Shown here one piece after another: positions 43,691 through 57,022 of a stretch of 64,000 bases of DNA (the first letter of the stretch is position 1; every line of letters starts with the position of its first letter). The notes beneath the pieces are model-generated. The model was not told the origin of the DNA. It saw nothing but the letters and a program-made list of their open reading frames with translations, and did no database searches. Both the position numbers and the translations under genes were made by a program. Location of the stretch: positions 22,813,699 to 22,877,698 of the forward strand of contig JABAKD010000002.1 in NCBI GenBank assembly GCA_012845835.1. The letters are read 5' to 3'. The DNA is from Undaria pinnatifida (taxonomy: Eukaryota > Sar > Phaeophyceae > Laminariales > Alariaceae).

Positions 43691-46543
43691 CGTGACTAGC
43701 TGTTTTTTTTTTCCCAGCACCGCTGCGCGCGACAGCTTTCCGCTGTTTTTTTTGGGTTGGGGGATTCTTGTAAGTAAGGCGTTTCTGAGCTTTGGCGGTC
43801 ATTTTCGGTGCTATTCTTTTCTTTTTTTTGTTCTGCCGACCCCCTCCCAACCCTAGAGTCGGAGGCTATCTGGGTAACTTGGCTGCTTATACTTTGACAC
43901 CGGGCCGTGTTTTCATGTTTGTTTCACTTTCGTCCTGCAACCCCCTCCCGCACGCCCCGAAGCGATTCCGGTCCGGGTAATCTTGCCTGTGACATCTTCG
44001 CGACAAAGCGAGTCACCCACGGCATCACATCTACACTCCTGAACTCAGCTGGAGTCCGGGACCAGCATCGATGCGCACCCGGCTCATGCCGCGGCACAGG
44101 ACCGTGTAATCGTGATAGTTTTATCTTTCACGAAACGCCGAACCCCCCTCGCTCAGGGCCAGGAGCGGTCCGGGAATCTGCCTGATCATGTTGCCCATAC
44201 TCTGGCACAGGACTTGTTGTATCCAAGTGTTCTACCCTTTCAGCGGTAATTATTCGCCCCTTCCCCCCTATCTGGAAATGGCGGTAGCGTGGTTTTCCGT
44301 TTTTGTGGAAACATTTTTGGCTCGATTCCCACTTCGCTAATGATGTGACGGTGGTTTGGCCGGTCAGTGTTTCTCTGGTTCCTTACGATAGGGCTTAGTT
44401 TGTTTTATTTTGTTTCTTGACGCCCCTTTGCGGTATTGTAGCCTCGCCGTTTAGATATGTAGCAAGGGGTTTTGAGGAGTCGCGTCTTCGACTTGTGGCC
44501 TAGTTCGTGGAATCGGTATTGCCCTGAATTTCGCATATATTTCGCATAATTCCGGAATACACGGTGTTTAGGGTGGGCTAGTGTTATGGCATTGCCCGTC
44601 AATTCCCCGAATCTACCATAATTCTGCTTACATACGGCTCATCAGAGTGGGATATTCGAAGTGTTGGGGTCCTGCTGGGTGTTGCCCTGGAGGGCAGGTA
44701 ACCGCCTAGGGATATGATACGGAAACGAATGACGTATTTCTTGTGAGGCCGTATTCGATACGAAAAAAACGGGCTCGAGGCGAGAGGCTTGTCTGAGCCT
44801 TTCCATCGAACTTCATCTGCGACCTGAAATTAGAATAAAATAAAGTAGCGTCTCTTGTCTCTATGCAACTTACAAAAACGAGAAACAACGAGGACCCTGC
44901 TCAATATGCCACCGATGCACGGGATACTCCATCCCTTTCATGGTCGACTGCACGTCGTTGCGGTTGGCGATGCCAGCATCGTGTTAATTTCTTGTAGAAC
45001 AAAACTCAAGGCTTTGTGGCTGACGCCGCGCGCTCAACGAAGCGAGTTCAAGACCTTGACAGTGGCATGCAAGTGGGTATTGGGAAGACCTGTGAGTGTG
45101 GACCACAGCAAAAAAAAGAGCGATCGCGAAACGACAGCTGTTGCTCGATAACAGGTCGACCAATTACCTACTGAAGGTAAGCTTTACTACAGCAATGGCC
45201 TAAACGTGAAAAACCAACATAAATAACCCGACAACAACTCAGACCAATGACAACAAACGCACGACACGAAACACAAAATAACCATAAAAAGGCTCGAAAG
45301 TATGATACCTGTGGTACGTAACACAAAGTGTCTTGAGCCTATCTATGACTATGGCCATAGGGATATGACGGCCAATGGTCGCCTACTAACGTGACAACGA
45401 TTCAAGGGATACTAACAAACGAATGAGATGAAAGCTTCCAGTACAGCTGTTCGGTGAGAGCCCTCCCGCTGTTAGCGGTGAGAAAAAAAAGCAAGGAAAA
45501 CCTAAAAAGGGCGGAACGGTCTGTCGTACTTCAAGAGAGGTCCGCACAAAGGCGTAAAAGGAAAAACGTATAACTGACACGGGTGATAGATTCATAGAGC
45601 TCGCCAATACAAAACAGCGAAACTCCATCTACACTCCACTCACGCCTCGTCCTCACATTCCTTTAGGCCAGCAGCGAGCAAAAACTAAGGGCTTCACGCC
45701 GGTTATACAACTTTGCACATCACGATTTTTCTACATAGACAACACCCAACTTCTATAGGCGCGCATCACCGCCGTGCTTTCCTATGGTCATATCTAGATA
45801 TCTACCAGCGTACATCTGGTTTGCTTCGGCAAACAATGCCATTACCTCTCTCCTAATTTTGTTGTTTTCAACTCAAGGCTCGCGAAAGGGGAGCTCTACT
45901 TGCACATGATGTGCCTAAACTGTTCTTAAAATCATCCTCCGATACCTTAACGACGACCTACGCGCGCGCTCACTGCAGAACCATGATATCGCCACACTCG
46001 CTCTGTATCTCCACGACTATTGCTAAGACCCCCCTACTCGATCAACAGTTGCTGAACTACCGCAGACTTGAGTTCGGCCAGCCAACGCCGCTTGCATGGG
46101 ACATATAACAAACCCCGCGGTAAATTACTGACACTAGAAGGTACGTCCTGTCCACACTTTTTACCGACGGCCAAAGTTACCCCGCTCCAAAAAAGACGTC
46201 ATAGCAATAATTAACGTCCCTCATCAGCCAAGAGAAGCTTCCTCGACCAATCAAACCGCTCATTGGAAACAATTGAACAATACTCGTAGAAACACTGCGG
46301 GCACGAAATCTCTCAGTACATGAAGGCCTGCTCAGCTCAGCTTTCTCTCCCAGCCGTGTCAACCAAATACATCACGGGCGAGACAACGAGACGAGGTTAA
46401 CTAAACCGAGGGTTGAAAGTGAGTGGGCGAACCCGAGGCACGAGTCGCCGCGCCCAAACATTTGTCCGGGTTGCCCGCGCCTTCCCACGCCGCGCTCAGC
46501 GCCGGCATCAACGCAGTGGTGGAGATGGATGGCGCACGAGCCA
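43691..46543. other. No recognisable gene
   Basis: Could include the 3' end or LTR of the gypsy element at first (T-rich, then CCCTCCC tracts at 43.7-44.0 kb). No terminal repeat was found to confirm that. Open frames (for example plus 44855-45151) show no domains. Confidence 0.4.
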
Positions 46544-48984
46544 TCAGCCCTTCTCCCCGGACGTCTCAACGGCGGTCGCAGCAGAATGCGACAAAACCTC
46601 CAGCATGGACATCTTTCCCTCGGACTGGTCCTGTTGCAAGTCGCCCGTGCCGCCGTTTATCCTGCTCCCGCTCCCGCCCCCGCCCCCGCCCCTGAAAGCC
46701 GATAACTGGTCTGTATTGGGGGCCGGGGCGGAGCGCCAGACGCCCTCCGTGCCGGGGTCGGCAGAATCAGTCCCACTAGAAAACGACGCTCGGTGGTCGC
46801 CTCCTTCTCGGTTCGGGGAGCGAACGGTGGAGTCGTCCATTCCCTTGCCAGTGTGTTCGCGGGGAAGGCCATCCCCCCTCGGCGATCCATCCAGCGGTAG
46901 CTGCCGCGACAACGCGGTGTTCACAGGAAAACATGCCACTGGTGGCGCCTGGTATAGCGGCTGGGCGAGGGGGCAACGTGTTAAGCCATGGACTTCTGCT
47001 GAGATCGCGGCCATTTCGGTTTTATCAGGGTGTACCGGTATCGTAGGCAGCAAAGCTGTGCACTGGAAATAAAACGAGCACTGCCGAACTAAAACAAGAC
47101 AACAAAATGCGGCCACGGCAACAAACCCAACAAAATGCCACCTTAACACACTGACTAGCACAGGGGCAAAAACGCACGATGTACAGCGCAATGCTGGCGC
47201 TTTGCCGAGCTCTCGGTTGAAGCGTATGGTTCCGCCTAGGTCGGGTGATAATGAATAATACCCAGCTACATTTTGTTTCAGATTCATCGAGCTCTTGGAG
47301 ACCACAAGCGGGAGAAAGAGGTAATCAACGCCCGGGACCCTGTCTGTCAGTAAGTAACGCACCGCACCGGACACAACAGCACGCCATACACCAGGCATAA
47401 GAAACGCCTACGAAGAAAAGAGAGCAAAGATAACAAGACAAACGAGCATCCCTCAGCTAGGTAAGAATGCAGGTTTGTTTATGTTCTTACCTGCTGTGAC
47501 ACGAAGTATTCATCTCTTGAAACGCGCGGACGCTGCGAAGGGGGCTGCCACCACGAGCGCTGGTCCACGGGGGGGCGTGGCGACAAGTAGTTGATCGTCA
47601 GCGGAGCGCCGTACATGTACGGGTCGGGACCGCCAACGGTGGCCCCACCCCACCGTTCGAAGCCGCCGGCGTGCGCGGCTGCCGTCGGCATGAAAGCCGG
47701 GTTCGTTTCGTAGCCGAAAACGCCACCATCTTGGGGCGGCTGGGGTGTCGCGGAGGAAGGTCCAGGTCGCACTGACATGCCCAAAAGCAGCGACTTAATG
47801 TCGTCTACCTTGTCGTCCACCGCCTGTAAGTCGGCGGTGACTTGATCCAAATCCCTCTTCAGGTTCTGCAGCACGTCCGAGTGAGTGTCGACTGAAAAAG
47901 TGTAAGATGCGCGGTGGGGTAAGTCGTAGGATAGTTTAGACGTAGGCTTTCCAGGGGCGTAGGGGGGGGGGGGGGGGGGGGGGCGAGCGGAGCGGGCGGT
48001 AAAAACGCGAAAAGGAACCACGCATACCTGTCGATTTGTGAGAGGAAAACAGCGAGATCAATGGAAAAGGTTGCTGGCAAACCCCGCGCGCAAGCACAAT
48101 AAAAACACCCACCGCTCACCAAAACAAATCATTAATCGGCGTCGAATGCCACTCACGCGCCCCACGCGCTTCCCCGCTGCTGTGATACTTCGACGCTGGT
48201 GACCACCTTCGAGAGTCGCACGTCGAGTCGCGGCCGCAGAACATACCACTACAAAAAAAACATGAACCGAGAACCAAAAACCACCCCATCAAAACGTTCG
48301 TGGGACCCACCGCGCGCGAGAGAACCCTCGAGGGTAAGCTATTCATCCCACCCCCCCGGCGACCGGCAGCCTCCCAGGACGCATTGCGGGGGGCTTCCTC
48401 TCCGACGTCTGGGGCGCGGGATGCTCTGAATGAACTCTGTTTAATACGCCCGATATGTTAACCATAGACGCACCACTGCGGTCTGTACGCCACACAACTC
48501 CAAGCTCATACAAAATACACCAGCATGTTGAACACCCACCGTCGCCACACAAAAGAAAAAGCAGTACAGCTGTCGCTTTTGTCACTAGCAACTCGCGCAG
48601 CAGGATATCAATAACGACGTCAAGACGTGTGCGTTGTTTGCGGTCGGCGGACGGCTCAGGCAACTCTAAAGAGGTGTGCAGCGAAAATCAGAAACTCGCA
48701 TTCGCTCCTATTTAAACGGAAAATCGCCGTCCCTCCTTGCGTATCCCATCGTCCTGTGACCAGCCTCATGTTCGCCGATGTCTGACGCCTACCTCGCCGG
48801 CGCTTCATGCGGCCGCCGTCCTTGCGCCTCTTGATGCCCACCAGGAGCTCTTTGCGGCCCCGACGGAACTTGGGGTGCTTGAACTCCCACGAGTCGGAGT
48901 CCTGCCACTGGCGCTTTCCTCCGTTTCCAGCCGCGCTTTGCGCCAAGCTCGATCGAGTTGAAGACCCCTTTACTTTCGAAAAGC
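46544..48984 (-). CDS. Heat shock factor-type transcription factor (5' exon missing)
   Basis: Three minus exons with agreeing phases. 48984-48793 encodes the wing half of an HSF DNA-binding domain: GFSKVK, a long loop, then DSWEFKHPKFRRGRKELLVG and IKRRK, matching the WEF-x-FxRG-xxxLLxxIxRR pattern, then a basic MKRRR. 47891-47491 encodes a heptad coiled coil (VLQNLKRDLDQVTADLQAVD, then DKVDDIKSLLL), the expected trimerisation region, and a Pro/Gly-rich stretch. 47062-46544 encodes a low-complexity C-terminus with a Gly run and a TGA stop. The exon with recognition helix FVRQLN-YG should end in phase 1 upstream of 48984; I could not find it up to about 53 kb. A further exon near 48.34-48.43 kb is possible. 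HSFs bind nGAAn repeats in stress-gene promoters. Confidence 0.85.
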
Positions 48985-50862
48985 CTGCGCGGGCAATAGA
49001 GTTCGCCAAAAGTGGGGACAACAGTTTGCCTGATAATCCTTCCCAATATAACATTAGTATGTTGCCATCCGACAATGTGCAGCGTGAGGTTCAAGTTTAA
49101 AAAGTGACGAAGAAACAGAAAACGAAGACCACGACGATAAAAACGGAAGTGCTACGAGTATCATGATTAATTTACTCCTACAATGTATCTTATACGTTTT
49201 GTTCCGATCAAATCAAACAAAACATGGAAACCCCGCGATTGTTTTACGCAGCACCTTACGTTTGCTCTGAACTTTCAACACACAGAAGAAGGGACCGGCC
49301 ACCCGTAAGCCGGCTGTGTGCTGGCGGTTATGCTAAAAGCCATACTCAAGACAGGCGCTTGGATATTTAATCTCTCGCCCTGCCCTGATCTTGATGCATC
49401 CCGAATGTGCAAAGGGTGAGAGTACAGGGGGGGCATTCAATCACTTGAGCTAAACCAAACTGGCGCCTGTCTTGGGATACCATAGAAATAGTCGCCGGCG
49501 GCTCAAAAAATGCTTTCACACTCAAGAAATGCTTCACGACGGCAAACGCGCTATACAGCACGCGCGCATAATAGCTCGGGGGGTTCCGTACCACAACATC
49601 TCCTCTCGCCCTAAATACATACTAGTACATGATACCAGGTGTAGCAGTTGGTGAGGTCGTATCTTCGCACGAGGAATGAAAGTTACTGAATCCATGCGAG
49701 TCCCTGCTACCACGGGCATCCGGCTTTGCACGGGACAACGGGATCGGTCGACACGGCTGGGGCACGGCGGGGCAGTCCGTGGGCGCACAACACGATAGGC
49801 TGAGCAAACGCTGGCCATGAAGCACATTGCGCGGAGTCTGACTCTCCACTGCAGAACGATTCGCGGCGGTAAGGCCGGGTCATAAACTCACAACCATATC
49901 AGCAGAAAAGCTTTGTCCCCGCACTGGGATCCAAACAGCGCCGGTATCCGCAACGCTTGTATACCGCCGCACTACCCGCCCGTCCGCCCGCGCCCCATAC
50001 TCCGCTGAGGTTGCGGCGGGTTTATATTCTTTAGCTGTCATGTCGTTTTTTCCGACGCAGGTCGCGTTTGTTTGCATTCCAGCCGCTTTGAGGACGCATA
50101 TAAAAATAAATAACGTGAACTTTGCACACAGGATAAGCAAAAACCATGTCTTATACTATCCTGTTTACCTTGAACTAAGTCCTGGAGAGATGCTTGTTAC
50201 ATCGGGATCTGGCGGCACATTTTATCGGGGTCTGGTGACTTTTATTGCGGGCGTGCCGGGGGAAAACCTTCAGTTAGCGTTACTGACTTCATGTCGACGG
50301 CCGTTGGTACCGGTATGCTTCTGGAGTAACAACTACGAGTACGACCGCTGAATTTTGCTTTTCTCCTGCGAATAGGTGGGCGAGCGTCGCTCTCGTTTAT
50401 GTGAGCTATACTCCCGTTCTCTCTTCACCTCCCGTCGAAGGTGTAGCCAACAGCCCCACCCCGCGGGGTCACGGACTTCTCATTCAACCCTTGGCCGCGG
50501 CAACAACCATTGACGCCACTAGTAACGCTACCACTTCTACGCTGTCGTAAAATGGCGACTTGTACTAGGCGCATGCCTACACTCGTGGCCTTTGCAGGCC
50601 GGGAGGGGCACATTATGACGGAACTAAAACAAATAACGGCAGTAAGGGTGGTGTTTAAAGAAGGAAAAAACGCCAAGAGAAACTTCGACTGAAAAAAGTT
50701 ACCTCCCTCCGGCCCTTCCGACTGCCCGTGGCGCCTAGGGTACTACAGCAGTATATCTGGAGTGAAACGTCTGGACCTCATGTCGATTCCTGTTTACCAT
50801 TAAAAAAATAAACAGGCGATACATAGGCTTCCTCAATTATCCGGATCAGCATTCACCTCTTC
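48985..50862. other. Probable HSF intron and flank; no gene recognised
   Basis: Open frames (plus 50040-50351, minus 50425-50676) show no domain. The missing HSF exon was looked for here without success. Confidence 0.4.
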
Positions 50863-51400
50863 ATGGTGGACGAAAGGTCCGCCGATACCGATCGCTGGGC
50901 TACAATAAGCTGTAAACGCGTGCTACCAGCTGAACACGGGAAGCTCGAAGACCACACCCTATCCTGCGCCGATGCGCGCGTCCCCACATATTGCGAGAGC
51001 AATGAGACGACCGTGCGCAGACGGAGTATATTGTTCGCAAGTTCGTGCCCCGTACGCGAGAGGAGCGCCAACCCAGGTGGGGGGTGTTTGGGGAGCTGGG
51101 TGGGGTAAGGGCTACTCCGGGGGGTAGGAGAAGGATAGGATGGGGCGCCTCAAGGAAGATCCGAAATAGTTCGGCATAAAGTTCGACGGGTGGCGCGAGG
51201 CAGCACAGAAGGCCGGCAGATGGGCTCAATGGGTCGAGGACGGGTGGGGGCTTTCATACTGAAAAAATAGGACGCGGGGAGGAGTAGAGCGGCAGAGCGA
51301 TTCGCGACGGTTGCACCCGCGACACGGACCGTTGACACTAAGAGGAGAGGGGGGGTATTCCCCAACAGACTGAAGTCTGGGTTGGGTCATCATCGTCAGG
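50863..51400 (+). pseudogene. LINE reverse transcriptase C-terminal fragment (copy F)
   Basis: The plus frame DHTLSCADAR and RRRSILFASSCPVRERS matches the 23.18-kb copy (DHTLSYADAL, KRRILFEGFVARTGEERLPQ). Further similarity in shifted frames (FGELGG-KGYSG) continues to the G-rich tract near 51.35 kb and GACTGAAGTCTGGGTTGGG, after which it stops. Frameshifts and loss of the rest make it inactive. It is more divergent than the other copies. Confidence 0.75.
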
Positions 51401-53070
51401 ATATGTGTCGTAGGCGAAAATTTAGGCATCTAAACGCACTTTGTCAAGTGGTTTTCGGGCGGATATTCACGCATGGATTGCGAGGTGGTATTCGGGGGTA
51501 AACGCGCGCATGCATGGAGCATGTGTCGCGAAGGAAACGCTTTCGGCGGCGTTCCGGGAGCTTTCCAAGGGCGATCCAGCGAGGCGAACATGCCTGCGGA
51601 TGTTGCGCGCATCGCCGGAGACCCAACTAACAATTAATTGCCCTGCCATGGCACGTTGCAGTCGCTGGGTCCAGCGATAGGACGTTTGGGCACCAGAAAA
51701 AAAAGAACGGTGAGGACCGCGCAAAAAAGAGCTGGAAACGTGGAGACCAGTACTTGAAATGAGTCGATTGGTACATCGATAAACCGTGCGCGACGTGTGC
51801 CGTCAGATGTCGGGACAACAGCAGTGCCTCTGGTCAACCAGAGCGGCCGAAACAAGGTGCGCTTGGAGGTAAAAAGCCCCCCCCCCACCCACCCGGTCTG
51901 TCATACAGTACCTACTATTTGTCAATATTAATACTTTGGTTTTAAGGCCGCGGGTCCGACATTACTTTCGTCATCCCCTCATTTTTCATTTTTTGTTTGC
52001 AATATTAGGAGACACTATGGGGTTTAGCGTAGGGCTATTTTCCCCCGATCCCCGCTTTCTGTTATCAAATTTTTGAATGGGCGCATTCTTGGTTTGGACA
52101 AGAAGAGGTTGACGTTGTGTTTCCGTAAGCAAAATGACCGCGCGTCAAGGCATAACCAGAGTCAGTACGGAATCTTGTAGTCCATGCAATGTACGGGAAC
52201 TTCCCCCTATCTGCTACTAGCAGTGGACCAGAGTTGTATAGTAGCTCCAGGTCGGCGCTTGGCAAAGCCAAAAATGAGGAAATATTGAAACACAAAACAC
52301 AAGCCTGCTTGAAATGACCCGAGGTCACGGATGACTTGCCCCTGAGCGACAACAACCACCAAAAGTCAGGAAACCAAGCTCCGCCAGTTTGAGTTGTTGC
52401 GTGTGAGAGAGAGGAGTGCCGCGCTGAACTCGTCCGTCGTCGGCAGACAGAAATGGTCGAATCGCCGTTTTGGTGTCCGGTGGTTGGGATTTCGTCTTGT
52501 CAGAAAGCCGGGATCAACACCTAAAACTGTTGTTACGGCGATCCATTGGTTGGCAAGATGAAGCACAAAACAAAAACGACAAACAAGGGGAAATCCCCAG
52601 GGGTTTTTTGCTGTTCATTCGCGAATATCTTTGTTGCCTGGTCTACACGCTACACGCAGCATTTTACGAACACCACACTCGTCAGCATTAAAGGAGAGCT
52701 CGACTGACAGGAGGGCTTCCCCCCCCGTTTTTTCGTGGTAGTTTTTCCCTGGAAACGGTGGATCTCCGTAAATAGAGATACCCAAGCACCGTTCCAGAGA
52801 CTTGCAGCTCCCAGGGACAAACATATAGATAACACATTCGGGTCACATTCTGGTCACACCTGGAACATGCCGAGATTATATCGATGCCACATGGCCTCGC
52901 TTCCGATAGAGCCTGAAGTCTACTGTACGTAAAAAAAAACGCTGCTTTGTCTCCTGTTCTACTACTGCGCGTGCTCGGCACTGTAGCTAAACACATATAT
53001 ACTTGGTACGATATTTCGGAAACCCGTAACCCGAATATCACCAAAATTATGGAGGAAGTTTCCAAAAGAG
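51401..53070. other. No recognisable gene
   Basis: Small frames only; a C run at about 51880. Nothing else seen. Confidence 0.45.
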
Positions 53071-54412
53071 CAATGGCCGAAAATCGGGTACACCCGATCG
53101 ACCGATAGCCGTTATCGGGTACCCCTTGAACACACAGTCCCACAACGACTCGGGACGACATCTCATTGGTCGAAACCACACCGCATCCGAACGCAGCCGC
53201 ATGTCCATCGGGTGCACCCGATCATGGCTGAACAAGTCCTCGAAATGTACCCGACTCGTATACAAGCCACCCGATTATGGCCGGACTACTCGACCACCAG
53301 CCCACACGCACACACGCACGCGCAGCGGGCGCGACTCGCGCCGTCACGAGGCGGGGCATTGTTTGTTCTTTCGTCACGGAGCTCTTTTTCCGGAGCTCTT
53401 TTTTGTGGACCATGAAGTTGCAGTTAGCACCCCTACACACAAGGCACAGAAGCGCATCTATGCAGACGGTTTAGACATAGATCACAGACTACCTGGGCAC
53501 GGACACGGCACGAGAAGGGCTAAGGATTCAGATGCTCCTTTCTAAATGGCACAGGGAGATATGTTCGTGGCGTGGAGGGCCCGAGAAATATATTGCCGCC
53601 ACCTGTCACATCACACCCCGAGAAATGATTTGATCAAATGATTTGAGTCAAATGATTTCCTAGGTCTCGCTAACAGGTGCCCTGCAGGGACGCCGTTTTC
53701 AGGATTAGCTCTGTGGGTCGTGATTGTACCTTTTTACATGGGAATTTGTTTTGCAATGGCCAAAATCCAGCAGTCCTGTACACAGCAGCGCTTCATGTTG
53801 TCTGTGGAGTCTCATGTATATTCGTGCACATGTTGCGTTGTGTTGCCAATTTTGTGTGTACTCGGCTGTCGCTGGTGTTGTGATGTGACAGGTGGCGGCA
53901 GTACATTTTTCGGGCCCGCCATGCCACAAACATATCTCCCTGTGCCATTTGGAAAGGAGCATCTGAATCCTTAGCCCTTCTCGTGTCGTGTCCGTGCCCA
54001 GGTTGTCTGTGATCTATGCCTTAAACGTCTGCATAGAAGCGCTTCTGTGCCTTGTGTGTGGGGGTGCTAACTGCGACTTCATGGTCCACAAAAAAGAGCT
54101 CCGAGACGAAAGAACAAACAATGCCCCGCCTCGTGACGTGGCGCGAGTTTGCGCCCGCTGCGCGTGCGTGTGTGCGTGCGGGCTGGTGGTCGAGTAGTCC
54201 GGCCATAATCGGGTGGCTTGTATACGAGTCGGGTACATTTCGAGGACTTGTTCAGCCATGATCGGGTGCACCCGATGGACATGCGGCTGCGTTCGGATGC
54301 GGTGTGGTTTCGACCCATGAGATGTCGTCCTGAGTCGTTGTGGGACTGTGTGTTCAAGGGGTTCCCGATAACGGTTATCGGTCGATCGGGTGTACCCGAT
54401 TTTCGGCCATTG
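53071..54412. mobile_element. 1.34-kb foldback element (arms of about 540 bp)
   Basis: The left arm (53071 to about 53614) is repeated inverted at about 53878-54412. Outer ends are CAATGGCCGAAAATCGGGT and complement. The spacer of about 263 bp is unrelated to the arms. Arms contain small palindromes (ATCGGGTGCACCCGAT) and CA/CG-rich tracts. The left arm has GGAGCTCTTTTT twice where the right has it once. Frames on both arms mirror each other and are not genes. It is unrelated in sequence to the palindrome at 25.7 kb. Confidence 0.85.
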
Positions 54413-54966
54413 ATCGTTCCAAAAGTATCTGTATGAAATACAAGGTTTCCTCCGGGAAGTGCCTAGGGGAGTGGCGCAAGAACCGAATCCGAGCATCCAA
54501 CATCTGATTGCCTGTGGGCAAATAAGATGTACCTGGTGGTAGTGAAAACTCTGTTCTTGTCTGCAGCTCGAGAAGCGGAGTGTGGGGAGGCGCCCCCCCG
54601 GGGACGGTTCGCTCTCTTCCCGTCGTGGGGGAGAACCGTAAACAAGTGCTAATCCCATCAGTACGTGTCCAGCACGAGTACTCGCACGATGAGGACTTTT
54701 TGTACGGGCGACTGTTGCGCAGTAAATTTTGAAAATTTGCGTGGTGAAAAACAAATGGACGAAAGGCAGATTTTCAACCAGCAAAAAAAAAAAGCAGTTG
54801 TTCCGTGCGCGGCTTTCTATCGTGGTTGGATTTGATGTTTTTCACTTGTTTCGTATGGGAATCAGCCATTTCAGAATAGGTACTCTTCTTGTCTTGTTGA
54901 GCCAGATATTAAGTTCACGACGAGTGATCCACGCCAGGATGCGCAATCATCCCTCTTCACCACCAG

Positions 54967-55204
54967 CTCGTCGCAAAAAGTGCACGAAATGAGGAATTGT
55001 AGGGCTTATACTGTCGCCGAGATAGAGGAGCCCTCTCTCATGGAGCATCAGCGCCTGTATTCACTGCTGTTTGCTTTAGAGAGCCAAGAAAAATCACGCT
55101 GTGTTGTTTTTTTATCGTCGTCCGATTCAAAATCGTCCCCTCGAGGAGATGAATTTACTTTGCCTACAAGTAGCGAAGTTCGAGTACCAACCCAACCATC
55201 GGCT
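54967..55204 (+). other. Possible exon, function unknown
   Basis: An acceptor-like CCCTCTTCACCACCAG precedes and a donor-like GCT|GTACGT follows an open frame of 79 codons (AEIEEPSLMEHQRLYSLLFA region, then a Ser-rich part). Composition is protein-like, but no family is recognised and no partner exon was found. Confidence 0.25.
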
Positions 55205-56019
55205 GTACGTATACTTCTGTACTACTATATGTAGCACAATACACCACGTGTGGGTATGTCACACGCGCATGATGATGTTGCCTGCTGTTGCTTGTGCTGC
55301 TGGGCACGGTTGTAGCGTTGTCTGTGGTATCTGCATGTTCACTGTTGTCTACAGATGGCTGGGCATGTCGGCTCGCGGGGGGGAAAGAAACTACAAATTC
55401 ACGATCGGTAATATATTACGATAAGAACCATTTATGATTGTATTTAAAATCCAAACGGTCCTACCAGGTATTAATAGCATTTTCGTCCAGAATGGCGATG
55501 CCGCCCACAACAGCAGCAGAAGACAGGTAATCGATTTTACATATACGAGGCAGGCCCCGAAAAAATCAACTAGCCACGGCAGTACGGCGCAGATGGATTT
55601 GCCACACGCACGGTGTTACCTGCTGGTGGTGCTGCTGGGCGGCATTTTTTTTAACGTTGTTGTGCTCTCTGCGTGCTGGCTGTGCTCATGGCTGTGTTCA
55701 TGAGAGGGCAAAAAACAGACCGAATGGTAATTTTACCTCTGGGTCTGGTACGCGCGCAAAGGGTATAATGCCTTGAAAAAAGGTATACCCTTTGTACGCG
55801 CGCACGATGCTGGATGTTGCGTAAACCCGGGGATTTACCTTATCTACGCCCAAGGCCAAAAAAATTTTAAAGGCTTGCCACGCGCGACACTACGCACGGA
55901 TCGCGCCCAAACCTCCGGCAACGTGACCCCAACGGTCGAATTGTGTCCACCCCCCCTAACGTTTCGGATAACGGTGCGAGCATGAAGAGATGTGTCCGAA
56001 GAAAACAAAAAAAATGACA
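55205..56019. other. No gene; one long hairpin
   Basis: CAAAGGGTATA at about 55757 and TATACCCTTTG at 55784, with GC-rich extensions (GTACGCGCGC), form an inverted repeat of about 20 bp arms (55748-55803). Nothing else recognised. Confidence 0.6.
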
Positions 56020-56170
56020 AATATGATTTTATAAAAAGTGTATCAAGGACGTCAGCCGTGAGTTCGACGAATTTCAGGTCAATACTCATCTTTGCAAGCT
56101 GCGTTGTTGGTACTTGTAATATACTATATGGGTGAATTTGTATTGGGAGGTGTCCTATTTTTGGTCCACT
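56020..56170 (+). repeat. Dispersed repeat R4, copy 2
   Basis: Direct copy of 5488-5640 (TCAAGGACGTCAGCCGTGAG, then AATACTCATCTTTGC and GTTGGTACTTGTAATA). Confidence 0.75.
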
Positions 56171-56410
56171 ATAATGGTAAGTGTTGGTATTTATACTTTA
56201 GGTGGGGAATTTTGAGCTAGATCATTATACGTATACATATGCCTCGGCACTGCAAAACTTCCACACCCCGGACATACCACGGTCTAGATAATATAAATCC
56301 TAAATTGCCGTTATGAGATGAGGTGCAAGATCCGTGCCATACAGATCCCCACCCGGCAAACATGTGCGTAAGAGGTGTACCGTGTCATATCTCACAGATC
56401 CCACATGGTA

Positions 56411-56438
56411 AACGCGATCTACTGTATACAGTAGATCG
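56411..56438. repeat. Perfect 28-bp palindrome
   Basis: CGCGATCTACTGTA is followed at once by its reverse complement. Confidence 0.9.
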
Positions 56439-57022
56439 CGCAGCTTATATACTCCAGGGACGATCTGTCTTCCCCGAATATCTAGATTATCCGCCGATCT
56501 GGCCGAGGTGTGAGAACTTCCACACCTCGGATAACGTGACACTCGGACAACATTTATCTACGTTATGGGGCCTAACGCAGGCGCTTGATCACGTCCTAAC
56601 ATAGCGTTAGCACGGCAGGAGCAATCACGGTCACGTAGTACCACAGTGTTAACTGGAAGTCCACGAACGTGCGCACGCCTTAACGTTATGTTAGGGTTAG
56701 ATCCCGTCCAGCTCTGGTACAGTGACATTATGTTACGCGGTTCTCCGCCCTTGTACTAGCACGGTAACATCATGTTAGGCTTTTACCATAGACGTATGTC
56801 ATCACTCTGACATGCCCAGATCGATATCCGCAGATTTTGCTAACGAAATAACATTATGTTAGTCTACGCAGCGTTAGACTATTTAATAACACCCTAACAT
56901 GGTGTGATCCCTATTGGAGTGTTAGACATGACGCCCTGTTATAACGTTAATACGTTGGCCAGCACCACGAACTCCTGACAGTGCGTTACATACCATGGTA
57001 TAACACACTAACACACTACATA

